A stretch of DNA of 64,000 nt from contig NW_015622542.1 of the NCBI RefSeq assembly GCF_000835495.1, positions 4,858,485-4,922,484 of the forward strand, read 5' to 3'. This stretch comes from Cladophialophora immunda. Its lineage: Eukaryota; Ascomycota; Eurotiomycetes; Chaetothyriales; Herpotrichiellaceae. This document shows positions 1-11,941 of this stretch, piece by piece (position 1 is the stretch's first letter; each line of letters opens with the position of its first letter). The position numbers were made by a program, and so were the translations under genes. Below the pieces are notes generated by a model that was not told where the DNA came from, did not search any database, and saw only the letters and a program-made list of their open reading frames with translations.

Positions 1-73
1 GCACATGTCTGCCTCTACATACCGACATAGCCTTGCCATTCCTCCTACAAGAATTCTTGTCCATCCAACCAAT

Positions 74-1069
74 ATGACAAACCCGCTATTGCACAAGCCG
101 ATCCTTCTGCTGGATGGCGGACTAGGCACAACGCTTGAGGACGAGCACGGTATAAGATTCTCGTCTGCAACACCACTATGGTCATCGCACCTTCTGATCG
201 ACAACGTGGGGGCCCTCAGAACGGTCCAGCGCGATTTTGCAGAAGCAGGAGCAGACATTATTCTTACTGCCACCTATCAGGCGAGCTTCCACGGCTTCAA
301 GAATACTCGAATTACAAAAGAGGACGGTATTGATCGAGAAGAAGCAAGGAGATATATGTTCTCTGCAGTGAGAATTGCTCGAGAAGCCTTCAATGGACAA
401 CCGGGCCTGGTGGCTCTGAGCTTGGGTGCATACGGTGCGACCATGGTTCCTAGTACTGAATATACTGGACAATACGGTGACATGACTGAAGACGACCTCC
501 TCTGCTTCCACGTCGACAGGATCTTGTGCTTTGTGGATAGTGCAGAGTGGGAGGATATTGATTTGATCGCAACCGAGACTCTGCCGAGAATCGACGAAGT
601 AAGAGCAGCAAGGAGAATGATGAAAAAAGTGCACGACAAGCCCTATTGGATATCCTGTGTCTTCCCAAATAGCCGCGAGGAATTGCCTGACGGTACAGGC
701 GTGGAAGAATTGGTCAAGACGATGCTGGAGGGGGAGCGAACCCCGTACGCAATTGGTATTAATTGTACAAAGGTCCATAAGATTGCCAGCTTGATCAAGA
801 GATTCGAAGATGCTGCAAATGTGCATGCTCTAGAGCTTCCGAGACTGGTCATCTATCCAGACGGTGCTGGCGGGAAGGTGTACGACACCAAATTGCAGAA
901 ATGGATAGGCGATGACGAGGGCCAATTGCCGTGGGATCAGCAAGTGTACAGTATTATCGAGGAGGTGGCAGAGAGAGCTAAATGGAAAGGGGTCATTGTG
1001 GGTGGATGTTGCAAGACCAGACCGGACCATATCAAGAAGTTGGCTGCGAGACTGCGCGAGTTGAGATAG
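74..1069 (+). CDS. homocysteine S-methyltransferase
   Basis: Transfers a methyl group from S-methylmethionine or S-adenosylmethionine to homocysteine, giving methionine (Mht1/Sam4-type, cytosolic). Intronless. The protein opens with LLDGGLGTTLE, the typical start of the Hcy-binding barrel, and carries the zinc-ligand cysteines expected for the family in GINC (mid C-terminal half) and GGCC near the end. An in-frame ATG at position 5 would add 23 residues with no family character, so the ATG at 74 (MTNPLLHKP) is preferred; it gives 331 aa, normal for the family. The gene lies at the left edge and is complete. It is a sulfur amino acid gene more than 50 kb from the O-acetylhomoserine enzymes at the other end; no functional link is implied by position. 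Family assignment is confident; substrate preference is not visible. Confidence 0.9.
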   Translation: MTNPLLHKPILLLDGGLGTTLEDEHGIRFSSATPLWSSHLLIDNVGALRTVQRDFAEAGADIILTATYQASFHGFKNTRITKEDGIDREEARRYMFSAVRIAREAFNGQPGLVALSLGAYGATMVPSTEYTGQYGDMTEDDLLCFHVDRILCFVDSAEWEDIDLIATETLPRIDEVRAARRMMKKVHDKPYWISCVFPNSREELPDGTGVEELVKTMLEGERTPYAIGINCTKVHKIASLIKRFEDAANVHALELPRLVIYPDGAGGKVYDTKLQKWIGDDEGQLPWDQQVYSIIEEVAERAKWKGVIVGGCCKTRPDHIKKLAARLRELR

Positions 1070-1319
1070 ACAATGGCGAACAAGACATGGGGACATCCGG
1101 AAGACTTTCCGCCTGCGTTTTCGCCCCGCGAAACACCAACGGTCGGGAGCCTGACTAGCCTGTTCCTTGCAGATCGTGGAGCGCCAATTGTCATGCCGAG
1201 TTCCATCCTCGTGTTCGTCACCACTTTCTTCGTCTCTCACCACTTCGACTGCCATTGTTGTTATCCTCCCTATCCATGATTTGAATCGACTCTACGGAGC
1301 AGCTCTCGGCCTGCTCATC

Positions 1320-3719
1320 ATGGCCACACCGCAGACCTCGCCGCCCCCTTCCGAACGCACCCCCCTCCTCTCCGGCCCTGAAGATGACTCTCGATCAAAT
1401 TACTCTGACCAGCCCAACGGCGATGTGAACCCTCCCTTGCCCGAGTCGCTAGATTCCCCAAAACCCAAGAAGCAACCGAGATGGCCAAGCATAATAGCTC
1501 TGACTATTCTATGTCTGGTCGTGGTGGCAGTATGCTTTGGACTCACCTTACCATCTACAATCCAAGAATATGCGAAAGAAGCCGTTGTCTTCGAGCCCAC
1601 TAGGCTTTCCATCGATTCCTTTACCTCTCTCGGTATCCGTGCTAGGGTTCAAGGGGATTTTTACATGGATGCTTCAAGAGTCCGCAACAAGGCCACAAGG
1701 AGTCTCGGCAGATTTGGGACCTGGCTGGCTAAAGAAGTCAAGACCGGAGAGTCAGAGGTGAATGTCTACCTTCCAGAGTACGACGATGTCCTGTTAGGGA
1801 CGGTCACCATTCCTCCTGTCCGCGTCAGCATCCGCAACCATCAATACAACCATATTGACCTCTTTGCTGATCTGGAGCCGGGTGATCTTGACGGTGTCCG
1901 CCGAGTTGCCAAGGATTTCATGGATCGAAAACTCGACGAAATCACCGTCAATGCCGTTGCAACCGTCTCTCTGAAAAGTGGATTGATCAAGCTGGGCAAA
2001 CAAACCATTTCGCAAACTCTGCAATTCAAGGGTCAGGATGTGCCATCGGTTCCAAACTTTGATATTCAACAACTTCGTTTTGCGGAATATGGGATGCCTG
2101 GACATCCCGAGGGCGTTAAGGCTATGGCCATGGTTTCTGTCATGAATCAATATCCCGTCAAATTCGATGTGCCACCGTTGGCGTTCGAAATCCTTCTCCC
2201 AGACTGCTCAGAGAATTACCTCTTCTTCGGAACAGCCAAGACGGATGTCATCCATATCTTGCCAAAGCGGAACGTTAGCGCCGATGTGACTGGCTTGGTG
2301 AAGCAGTTGCCTACATCTCTGACGTCTGTATGCCCTGGCTCGAAAACCTCCCCTTTGGACAGTCTGGTTGCCGACTACCTCGCTGGCCGAGATACCACTG
2401 TCTACATCCGCGGGGGACAACAAGACGAGACCACTCCGGATTGGATAGGAAAGCTTTTACAGGATACCATGCTCCCATTTTCGCTTCCTGGTCATCCTTT
2501 TGACAATCTCATCAAAAATTTCTCTTTGGCGGATGTTCATTTTGCTCTGCCAGATCCGATGACGGATTCACGGCCGGAGATATCAGCGGTCGTCAAAGTC
2601 TTGATCGGCTTACCCGCGGAAATGAACGTCAATCTGGATGTTGATAGGGTCAGAGCCGACTCTGACGTCTTCTACAAAGGGGAGCTCCTCGGCAACCTTG
2701 ACCTCTCCAAATGGCAAGCGGCGAATGCGACGCAGGTGGATGATGACTTACTGATCCAGTCCATCGTCAAGGATGCACCGCTTGAGATCAAGAACCAGGC
2801 GTTATTCTCCCAAGTCGTCCAGGCGCTGATATTCGGCAAAGGGGCTTCGCTCTCGGTGCAAGCAACCGTTGACGTCAACACCCATACCGCATTGGGAGAA
2901 TTTGTAGTCCGAAGAATACCAGCACAGGGCGAGATCTTCATCAAGCCCCTTCGCGCTGGGGATTTCCAGATGCCGGAAATAAAGGGTATGGAAGTCGTTG
3001 CCACGTCCGAAACCTCATTAACTCTACAGGCAAGGGTTAATGTGACGAATCCCACGGACTATTCGGCCACGATTCCGTACTGCAATGTCAGCATCTGGGT
3101 CAACGACACTCGCGTCGGTTATGCATGGGCGACTTCACAGCATGTCGTGCCGGGTCCCAACAACCTCACGGCCAATGCTTCATGGGAAGTGGGTAAAATT
3201 GGACGAGAATGGCTTTCTCAATATATCTCGGGGTACAATACGAGTCTGACTATCAAGAGCCACACTGGCTCGATACCGAATTTTCCTGATCCCGGTGTGG
3301 AAATGACAGTCCCAGCTCCACATATGCTGTCGCATCCCCTGAGAGAAGCAACGGTACGTGGCTTAACATTTCCGAAATTTGGCTGACGGGAGCAGATGCA
3401 CATATTTTCCTCAACCGCAACATTCATTCTGGTGTCGCCGCTCGCCTTCTACGTCACCAACATTGCAGCAGCAGCTTTTTACAACGGGTCAGAGGTCGGA
3501 ACAATCGAATGGAACTACCCGTTTGCGATCGAGCCCGGAGAGAATCTAACGCCAAAACTGCCCGTCGAATGGGGTGGGAACGCACTGGGCACCATCAGGG
3601 ATGCGCTTGGCGGCACCCTGAAATTGGATGCTAAGGCGGATGTTGGCGTAAGGATAGGTAAGTGGCAGGAAAACATCTGGTACGAAGGAAAGGGGTTGGG
3701 AGCGAAGATTAGACTGTAG
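1320..3719 (+). CDS. DUF3712 single-pass membrane protein, Tag1-like (vacuolar)
   Basis: Two exons, 1320..3353 and 3396..3719; the 42-nt intron starts GTACGT and ends CAG, and 785 aa result. Upstream in-frame codons from 1167 lack family character, so the ATG at 1320 (MATPQTSP) is chosen. Residues 1-55 are polar and proline-rich and contain an acidic dileucine signal ERTPLL (residues 12-17), a usual vacuolar sorting motif. One membrane helix follows at about 57-79, then a long luminal part with repeated beta-rich modules of the DUF3712 / LEA-2-like type. This architecture matches fungal vacuolar proteins related to yeast Tag1, which acts in ending autophagy. The family and topology are seen; the Tag1-like role is inferred. 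It lies 250 nt downstream of the methyltransferase in the same direction. Confidence 0.8.
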
Positions 3720-4032
3720 ATTTGATATATGGTACGTCAGGCCCGGAGTTGCAGGAATATCAGCTGATTGTTGATAGATACATCACAATGCGAGCGAGCT
3801 AGATTGCTTCTGTAATCATCCCTGTGGCGATAACTCGCTCGAAAGGGAGATCACGATCCTGGCCAGCTCGACCCTGGCGAGAATTTTCTGTCATTTCGGC
3901 GCAAGCTCGGGATCTCGCGGATACTCTACCGGTCACGTGGCAGCTCTGCATTGAGGTATAATAGACGGCCACATTCTTTCACGCCGGCACTGTCCCCCCC
4001 AGGTTCAGCTTGTGCATCCAAACACACACAAA
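3720..4032. promoter_or_regulatory. intergenic region with promoter of the 4033 gene
   Basis: Holds the 3' end of the DUF3712 gene and the promoter of the small downstream gene. A CACGTG E-box sits at 3934-3939 and a TATAATA stretch at about 3957-3963, roughly 75-100 nt before the ATG. The E-box is the core recognised by fungal bHLH factors; use here is inferred only. Confidence 0.4.
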
Positions 4033-4359
4033 ATGAAATCACTCAATCCCCAACTTCGGAAAAAGGGCTTGGAGATGGTCCTGGACCCATCCGTCGACCC
4101 GGCGCTGGGACCCGTCTACACCTTCCAGTCGGTCAAACCGGGCATGACGAACAACGACGTGGCGTACCGCCTGTACTATGCTGGAGAGGTGGCGAAGTGG
4201 AGTGCGTCGAGGAGGAAAGCCATCGACAAGGCTGCGAAGAAGATCAAGGCCCGGCAGGAGAAGGAGGAGAGAGAGAGGAAGCGCGCAGCGAGTGCGAGCG
4301 CCAGTTCGACGGCGGGTTCCAGTTCCGGTGCAAGCTCGAGTGGCAGCGGTGAGGAGTGA
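4033..4359 (+). CDS. small basic protein with charged helix and Ser-rich tail, unknown
   Basis: 108 aa, intronless, start in a good context (acaaaATGaa). Residues 1-55 form a compact region (LDPSVDPALGPVYTF, then NNDVAYRLYYAGEVAKW). A lysine/arginine/glutamate helix follows at about 60-85 (KAAKKIKARQEKEERERKR) and the tail is Ser/Ala/Gly-rich. No signal peptide or membrane segment is visible. I do not recognise the family. The ordered N-terminus and the promoter elements upstream suggest a real gene. A nuclear or RNA-binding role would fit the basic helix but is only a guess. Confidence 0.55.
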   Translation: MKSLNPQLRKKGLEMVLDPSVDPALGPVYTFQSVKPGMTNNDVAYRLYYAGEVAKWSASRRKAIDKAAKKIKARQEKEERERKRAASASASSTAGSSSGASSSGSGEE

Positions 4360-5221
4360 GCAGAAAACGAGCATTCCGACCATCTTCGACAACACAAATT
4401 AAGCAGCGACACGGTTGACGCCCGGGTTTGTCGTCTCCAGTGGATTTGTCCAGACGTCGAACGGCCATGACTGGGAGCCATCGGATAGGACAGCGACGAC
4501 GACTTCCGCCCCGCATCAACGGCGATGACTTCAGCAACCATGATGTCGTCAAGAAGTGCTCCCCACAGCTTCATTCTCTTCAAGCACGCCCAGTTCCTTG
4601 GCCAAAAAGCTGCGAGCATGAGAGCACGGATGCTCCATTACACCCTGGCCTCTCCGCATCGACTTTCAACCGTCGTCAGTCAATCACAGAGAGCCCAGAT
4701 CATTCCGTGCCTGTGACTACCGACACCGCCGCCGTGGTCATCTCGTCCTTCTGCCTCCCCAATCCTCAGCGCGGGACGCCATGAGTGAGAAATATCGCTC
4801 CACCACCACGAACAGATCTCTCCGTCATGTATGGCCTCTGCAGAAGCGAGCATATGTGCAAGACTCAAAGGAACCGACCAATCAGTGGGCCTTATCATTA
4901 GACTTGGCGGGCTTGACTGGCGAAGCCCTGTCGGCAATGGAAGACTCAGGGAGTTGGGATGGGCGCGAAAATCGTCACGGACGCACAAATGTACCCAGCA
5001 TGACAGCGGTGGTGATAAATGGCAATCGCGATCAGCAAACTCCCGAGCCAGAGTGCCAGAGTGCCAACCAGCTGTCGGGCTCCTCAGCAGGGAAGGCCAG
5101 GTTACAACGGGATTGGGCTGCGCTCGAGCGCACAGCTTTTGCATTTTTATCGGGAAGGAGATATAGAGAGTATATACTGCGGAATGAGGAGCCAAAAAGG
5201 GTCCAGAACACCAAGCTGAAG

Positions 5222-5249
5222 ATGAATGAATGAATGAATGAATGAATGA
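5222..5249. repeat. (TGAA)n microsatellite
   Basis: About seven tandem copies of a GAAT/TGAA tetranucleotide in non-coding DNA. Confidence 0.9.
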
Positions 5250-5476
5250 AAGATCCGATCTGCTTCCCACCTCTGTGCGAGCGAGCGAGCGAGCTCCATT
5301 GTGTGGGGCGTGATATACACAAATACATCCTCCACGAATAGAATACCTACTTGATACCCAATCGGAGCTGTGTGTTCAAAGCAAGCACCCCCGAATGCTT
5401 CTTTGTGAGCTGCCTGATTTGCAGTCGAATATTCTCTCTCTTAGTTGAGGAGGTACGATAGAGTCGTTTGAAGCGG

Positions 5477-5502
5477 GCGAGCGAGCGAGCGAGCGAGCGA
5501 GA
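5477..5502. repeat. (GCGA)n microsatellite
   Basis: About six tandem GCGA/GAGC units. A shorter array of the same unit lies about 200 nt upstream at 5278-5293, so the motif occurs twice in this spacer. Confidence 0.85.
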
Positions 5503-6331
5503 GAGAGGATAAATTGTTCTCGCTGATACTGGCCACTCAGGCTCGCTCTCACAGGTTATCTACAAGTAGACCCAGAAGGGGAGTCAGAGCCAGAGTCAGT
5601 AATTAACACTCCGCGTTCTCCGCCCGTCCCACGGCGAGGCGAGGCTCCGTGTCAGCCTTGCCTTGTAGTCGACCACATGGCTCACACCGATGACCAGCGA
5701 TGGACAGCGTATCCCCGCGAAGCGGATATGCAGTAAATAACACCCGATCTAACATGATCCTTGAGAGCCGGAGCCGGTCAAGGGCTGTCCCCACGCCAGA
5801 CTCTCACCGTTATGCCCCATGCAGCGGTCTATGGCTTGCACTCAACGGTATACTGTACCATAAAGACAAGGCTGGCGTTGTCGACTGCCACTGCCAGACA
5901 CGCACGTGCCGATAAGCCAGACGACTGGACTTATCCATGCCTCTCCCAGATTCAGATCACCGGCCTAGCGTAGGAGGGTGGGAGAGGATGTTTCTTTGTT
6001 GTTATTGTTCACTTTGACGTGTCTTGTTCGCCATTCACTTTTCTCCCACCTCACCTACAACACCGCCGGCCGTGCTTCAAACCACTCCAAGTGCTTTGTG
6101 CGAGTGACCAGTCAACGGGATAGTGTCGACAGTGTCGAAACTGTCCTCTCGCTGTCGAGCTCAACGACTCAAGGTCTGTCCGAACACCTTGCTTACATCC
6201 AATCCCCCGCTCCCCTGAGCAAGGAGCAGCCCTCTAAATCCTCCCACACCGTATTGTGACCTGACCAGTCCTGGCTCACCTAGATCTTCACATCCACATT
6301 GTCGAGACACAGACACAACACCTCTCCAAGG

Positions 6332-6619
6332 ATGACCTGCAGCGACACCGAGTCCGATGCCGCGTCGTCATCTTTCGACTCACCCTCACATCAAGACGAC
6401 GTCGAAGCCAAAGACTCTGTAGCTGTTCTGCAGGCTGTCGCGGAGCCCGCTCGTGGGAGGAGAAAGTCGCGGGGTTCGGACAAGGCGGCAAAATGCACTC
6501 GAATAACGACGGAAAATGAACGCGCCAGAACAGAAGCCGAGGCCGCCGGAAGTCACATCAAAGACTATGCGACGGGATATGGGACGGAGATTTCTGGCGA
6601 GAAGAGGCTGACTGAATAA
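6332..6619 (+). CDS. possible small hypothetical protein
   Basis: An open frame of 95 codons beginning MTCSDTESD, acidic and Ser-rich at first and then basic (RGRRKSRGSDKAAK). The low-complexity composition looks disordered. No domain, signal peptide or membrane segment is visible and no homologue is recognised. It could be chance; retained only because it is the one ATG-started frame in the spacer with uneven, protein-like composition. Confidence 0.2.
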   Translation: MTCSDTESDAASSSFDSPSHQDDVEAKDSVAVLQAVAEPARGRRKSRGSDKAAKCTRITTENERARTEAEAAGSHIKDYATGYGTEISGEKRLTE

Positions 6620-6849
6620 ATGCCGACAGGCTTCTCCAGAGCGCGTATGGAGTCATGGCTTGGGTTGATTTTGGTGTCGGTTGAAAGGGACGGGACGAGG
6701 ATCCTTTGGACGTCGTGTTGCCTCAATTCGGGATATTGGTCCAAACAAAGTCGCTGCCGAGGAAGCTGTCAGAGGAGTCGAGCTCTGATGAGTGAGACAA
6801 CTCCCCACGGACCCAGTGTCTGAGTAGAGAAGAGAATAGTGTGCCTTGA

Positions 6850-9068
6850 TCACCCAAAACAAAACTGTACAAAATCCCCCTCTTCCGCCCGCCGCGCATC
6901 AAGTTCATCTCCCCACCAAAAGTCGTCCTCTCCGGCGTCGTGTTTGGCCCAAACGGCCTCCATCACATCCAGCACGGTCATGTACATCTGGTAGCCGAAT
7001 TTCCTGTACCACCGCCTGCAGTACTCTTCCACGAGCTCACGATGTGCTATGTTACGTGCCTCTGACCCCGCTATGAAGACGGCAAACAGGAGCTGCTTCT
7101 GGATCAATGAAGTCGGTCGGCATGCCGCGATATGGTCGAGGCAGACGCGGGAAAGGAACAAGATCCGAGCGCCCACCTTTTCGGGACGGTCGGCGCGTGG
7201 CCATTTGAAGATGCGCAGGATGTAGATCAGCAATGCATACCGGAATCCCTCGCAACAATGATACCGATCACGTTCGGTGTGCATCGCTTCTTCCTCGTCC
7301 GAGTCGCACTCGAGGCCTCGACCAGGATACACGTACTTGGTAATTGACTGCTCAATCTCCGTTACCAACTCTGAGGCAGTCTTGCTCCATTTACGGCCGG
7401 AAAGGTTGGCGAGCTGCATCATGGGAACGAACAGTTCGCGCGGGCAACCGTTCAACTGGTAGAAGGTCCAAGGATGCCGTCCTTCGGTTTTGAGGACGGT
7501 CTCGAGGTATACGTAGGGCAGGACACATTCGGTTCGTGCTAGTAGCGATACCATGGCGTCCCACCTAGACTGTTCAGCACAAGATTTTGGGTGAGGGCGG
7601 AATTTGCTCGAGCTCACCAAAGAATCATCGAGACTTGGACATTCGCTTTCCTATTCACGGACCACCTTCTCACTCCACCATAAAGCTCCAAAAGATGATA
7701 TGCGTCGGCCAAGTGAGATCGCCAAATGTTAAGAGCCGAAATGGTGGCCTTTCCGGAAAATGCGAGTCAGCACACTGTACACAACGAGCTCCACTTGTCG
7801 TGAATACCTACCTCAAGTTGCCAGAGGGCAAGAGCCGTGTCCAGTAAGCTCAAGGCGTTACTATAGATGCCTGTCTCTGTCAGCGCCCCTTGATACAATG
7901 TCATCGCCGTGTTTTTGTGGCTCAGCGCCTCCATAGGCGGGCAAGGCTGAGAAGGAGACCGTAGCCTAAAGTGGCATGAAATGGCCATAATGGCGTGCAG
8001 CAAGTGCTGGGAGCCTTTGGTTGTTTCGGGCCTATAGCGGTAAGGGTTGATGCTGAAGTCGGAAGTGATTGGGTAATTGCAGAATTCTTGATCATCTGGA
8101 ATGAACATTGTCAGTAAACCCTGCATCCACCACCCTGGGACATCGAGTTCAAACGTACACATGTCGAGGAGCCCCGAGAACTTGTCGTGTAATGTCGGAA
8201 AGCAGACTTGGGGAATGTACGACAGGCTGATTTGGCTTGTATATTCAGAATCAGTAAGATGCCCAGTGTCAGACAAGGAGCCGTCGAGACTCTCCGACGG
8301 AGCAGGGCTCCATGCTGCGGACGAAACCTGAGAATGCTGGATTTGCAGACATTGTTCCAGGCTCTCGCTATCGGGCGTGCCCACGGCCTGAACTTCAGTT
8401 ACAATGTCCGGGTCTAAATGCCCATGTAGCCATGTAGCATCAGAAGGCGATGGCAATTGTGGGGAGTACAGCTCTACTTGTGTCTGGGCTGTCATATATT
8501 CGGTCACCACGGGGGGGACTTGGTACGCATCTGTTGCCTCATGAGGAGATTGTAACTCGGTGGTAGGAGCGTTCCTCTTGCTATCGAAAGAGACTGTTCT
8601 TGTCGTAGTGCCTTCCAGGACGTGTTGGCGCTTTCGTCTTTTCGCTGGCCGTCCAGCCACGAACATGTACTGCCGGGGATGGGTAGAAGCAGACCCCTCG
8701 CCATTGCCCTTGTGATCGTCGTGATGTAAACTGCCTTCAGCGAAAGAGGATGCTGCCGTGCCGTTCTTCGCTTGGGAGAGAGCCGCCCGCACTTTAGGGG
8801 GCTTATCAGCGGTGGAGTGGTTACGGTGCCATGTCAACTGCATCGAATAACCCTGGCACAGTCGCCCAGATTGCTGGCACGTCGTGCATCGCGGCCGTTG
8901 TCTATCGCAACGTATGCCAATTGCCTCGCAGTTATGACAGTTTGATTTTGCAAAGGCTAGAGAGTTAGTTCGGCGAGCCTTTGACACGGACGAGGGTTGC
9001 TGATAAGGAGATAAGGCCGCTGCCATCATTCGATGTCTGCCCGTGGAGTCGACTGTCGCACTTCTCAT
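6850..9068 (-). CDS. Zn2Cys6 transcription factor
   Basis: Four exons on the minus strand: 9068..8159, 8095..7812, 7748..7618 and 7564..6850, joined by introns of 63, 63 and 53 nt with GT..AG ends; 679 aa. The binuclear zinc cluster has its six cysteines at residues 44, 47, 54, 61, 64 and 71 (C-x2-C-x6-C-x6-C-x2-C-x6-C). Next comes a basic stretch containing AKRRKRQ (nuclear localisation). The C-terminal half is a fungal-specific regulatory domain, seen in SNPYR-like INPYRYRP, LWWDAMV and FYQLNGCP. It sits at one end of the block of transporters and oxidoreductases at 9.4-19.6 kb and is the likely pathway regulator of it; that role is inferred from position. Confidence 0.88.
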
Positions 9069-9432
9069 GAAGAGAGTAAAAGAGAATCGAGGTCACATAG
9101 AACTCGGTTGGAAAACAGACAGGGCTCTGGGCTGAGGAACATATAGAGAGGGAGAAGAGGAGGGAAAGAGAGCAGACATCGAATTTGGCGACCTTATTCT
9201 GGCGGCGCGTTTCCACTCGCGGTCTTAGTGCCCACAGCTCAGACATTCAGACGGCTGCCACGATCCACTCTTATAAAGATAGGAGATTGCGGATATTGAA
9301 CCAGACCCAAAGTGAGATATATTGTTTCTGCGCGAGATATCAGACCCTACGAATTCCGACAGGGACTATTTTGTTGCCAAAAGAGTTCCATCTTCGACTG
9401 AGACACCAATCTACAACCCCGGATACACACTT
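9069..9432. promoter_or_regulatory. spacer between regulator start and permease end
   Basis: 364 nt holding the promoter of the Zn2Cys6 gene (transcribed leftward) and the 3' end of the permease. No gene is visible. The part near the start codon is rich in GAGAG/CTCTC, common in fungal 5' leaders. Confidence 0.4.
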
Positions 9433-11447
9433 CTACACCTTCTTGGCTTCGGATATCGAGCGCTGCCTAAGTGCTTCCATGATCTCATTATCATCTCCAA
9501 CTGAAATTCCTTCAATGGTTCGATGGCCGAGGAGCTCATCATGGCGAGCAGCCTGAAGAAGTTCGAAGTTGATGTTGGGCCCTTTGAAAACATGTCGCTG
9601 GCTTGTGAACCAAGCAATTAGGAGGAACGAAACCAGACCGACCGTCACCACGCTAATGCCTCGTCAGCAGCCTCACTGCGCATTGGTGGGCTCACTTACC
9701 TGATCCAGTTCATGTTCTCCAGTGTAACAGGATATGAGGCAGGAATGCAGTAGATGATGTCGATGAAGATCACCCAGACGCAAGCAAGCACGTTCAGCGG
9801 AAGACCCCACTTCCCCAGATCCAATTGTCGAGGCGGGAGAATCTTATCCCGTCCACGCCAGGCCAAGATCCCTTGAGGAACAACATATGACGTCGTCATA
9901 AATACGATGCATGCCCCAACCATGGAAGAAAACGCGGCTGAAGAACCCAAGAAGATCAGACCGTACAGCTGGGTTATAGTCAGTAACAGAGTAATCGCTT
10001 GGGGGCTGGAAACTTACCGAGACGAGTGTTGCTTGGAGGCATGCTGCATTTAGCGGCATCTGCCATCGGGGGTGGACTTGCTTCCAATATCTTGACAGAG
10101 GGAAACAGTTGTCTCGTGATGCTGACCACATTTGGCGACTTGCGCTGGTGATGTTTGCAGTGGCGCAGCCGAAAAAGCAGATCGCAAACGCCACCATGAG
10201 GACCGAAGTGCCGGCTTTGCTCCCTGTGGCTTGATAGTAGACTTCGATCAGAGGAAGGCCGGTCGGAGTGGAAATAACGCTCTCAAAGTCGGTAATCACA
10301 AATGACAGCGAGATCGCATATGGAAAAGCTGAATTCTGTCAGCCACCTTGTCCATACACCTATAAACCACTCACAAGTCACAAATCCCATGATAACTGGG
10401 TACATCTGGAGTCATCCGTCAGTCAGTGTTTCTCTTGCGATCGAACAAGTTGCCTTACAATAACTTTCGGTACATTGACAGTCGGATTAGGGATTTCTTC
10501 ACATCTGCAGAATAGTCAGCTATCAAATGTCACAGCAACTGCGAGACAGAAAATAGAGTAAGGGTAAGGGTTAATACTTACAAATGGGCGCCGCAATCGA
10601 CCCCAAGGAAGCCATATAGAGCATTCACAACTGCGAGAAGAAAGGCAAGCCCATCGTTTGGCCAGCCAGTTGAATTTGTTATATCGGAGAAGACAAATTT
10701 CGCGGATTGGTAGTTGGGAGCGGCACATGCAAGTATCGTGATTATTGTAACAGTTAGGGCCGTTGCCGAGAAGTAAACTGTTTGTAAATTAGTGAAGAAG
10801 TTGGCAATCTGAGAGAAAAGGCGCACGAATAAATTTGTTCCACATAGGAAGCCATTTTGTCGCAAACACATTCATCGCAACGGCTAACCAGGTAACCAAA
10901 ACAAAGACCAGCCAGATATGCCACCGTTCGATGACATAGTCTGGATAATTGAGAACGGCGATTCCAGTAATCATCGCCGCAATGAAGTTTGTCACGCTGG
11001 CAAGACCGAGCCACCATCCCAAAGTGCTGATTCCCGCAGATCTGGCATTGGTTAGCAAGAGTCGATACAGGTACTGTTCTCGTCCTACATGTATGACGCA
11101 AAGGGTGCCCATTCAGGTGTGGATACCACATAGGACCAGTAGTATTGAGCACCGGCAACAGGGAATGCGCTGGACAGCTCGGCCATGCCGATGCCTGTGA
11201 CTGCAGTCATGACTGCGGCGATGGCAAGAGTCCAGATGGAACCCGCGGAAGAGGCCTCGGTAAAACCGGTACCGAAAGCACTGCCAAAGCCGTTCCAGGT
11301 TGCGAGGAGGGCATAAGACATCGATATGAGGGAGAGAAGAGAGAATCGTCGTGGCATAGCCCGGGTATAACCCTGAGCCTGCAATTCAAGGTCATCAATG
11401 TCGATCTGAGCATCTTTGCGGTCTCCCGCGGCGGAGGAAGTTGCCAT
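9433..11447 (-). CDS. APC-family amino acid / choline-type permease
   Basis: Plasma-membrane transporter of the amino acid-polyamine-organocation family. Eight exons: 11447..11089, 11041..10827, 10777..10582, 10504..10459, 10405..10375, 10328..10018, 9968..9700 and 9652..9433, with seven introns of 46-77 nt and exons as short as 31 nt; 548 aa. About twelve hydrophobic segments are present. Family signatures include the first helix region FSLLSLISMSYALLATWNG, GSIWT and AEL in the second helix, the EEIPNP loop and a SRQMWSASRD region. This subfamily covers GABA (Uga4-like), choline (Hnm1-like) and amino acid carriers; the substrate cannot be read from sequence. It is divergent from the PhyH dioxygenase at 11942 across 494 nt, which suggests shared control. 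Confidence 0.87.
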
Positions 11448-11941
11448 CCTGAGGCAGTTTGGAACGTCTAAGTCTGGCCGGAGGGAACTGAAGAAGATGT
11501 CGCTGTCTCAGGAGGCAGCTTCTCTCCTGCCATGATATGTATCTGCCCGTCTATACGAACGTGCACGTTGGCGTGATAAGCTGGGCAAGGCCTCGATTGC
11601 CTCTCTAGGCATGAAAGATAAATGTCATCAAGTCCGGGCCCTTGCGATAGGTTGACGAGATACACCATGCAACAGCCTCGGCTGGTAAGTGGTCCAAATC
11701 GAGGTCTGTCTAAACCTTCGAGGTTAGAAGGGTTGGCCAAGAACGATAACGCCCAATTGGGCAAGTGAGTTTGTGGAGATGACCGACTCGAACCGGCCTC
11801 TGAGATAAGGATCCTGGAAAGCCACAGTTTCCCATTTCGGTAGGAAAGTCAGTAGAGGAATGTAATGTGTTATATACGGGCTTGTGAGGGCTTGTGAGGG
11901 TATGGAGATGAGTTTGACCACATTGTAGAGAGCTGCGGAGA
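11448..11941. promoter_or_regulatory. bidirectional promoter, permease / dioxygenase
   Basis: The 494-nt spacer between two divergent start codons. A TATATA box at 11871-11876 lies about 70 nt before the dioxygenase ATG. A 10-nt direct repeat (GCTTGTGAGG-like, two copies) follows at about 11880-11899. The pairing suggests co-regulation of uptake and oxidation. Confidence 0.45.

Larger units (their letters stand above)
4360..6331. other. 2 kb intergenic region with microsatellites
   Basis: No gene could be supported. Several open frames of 60-196 codons occur on both strands but overlap one another, lack recognisable domains and run through simple repeats. A tetranucleotide array (TGAA)n lies at about 5222-5249 and two (GCGA)n arrays at about 5278-5293 and 5477-5502. 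Confidence 0.5.

Noticed and set aside
4680..5270. 196-codon minus-strand frame
   Set aside because: Crosses a microsatellite, no domain, overlaps competing frames on both strands.
11770..11850. tRNA-like GGTTCGA box on the minus strand
   Set aside because: The bases around it do not form a T-stem or acceptor stem, so no tRNA is supported.
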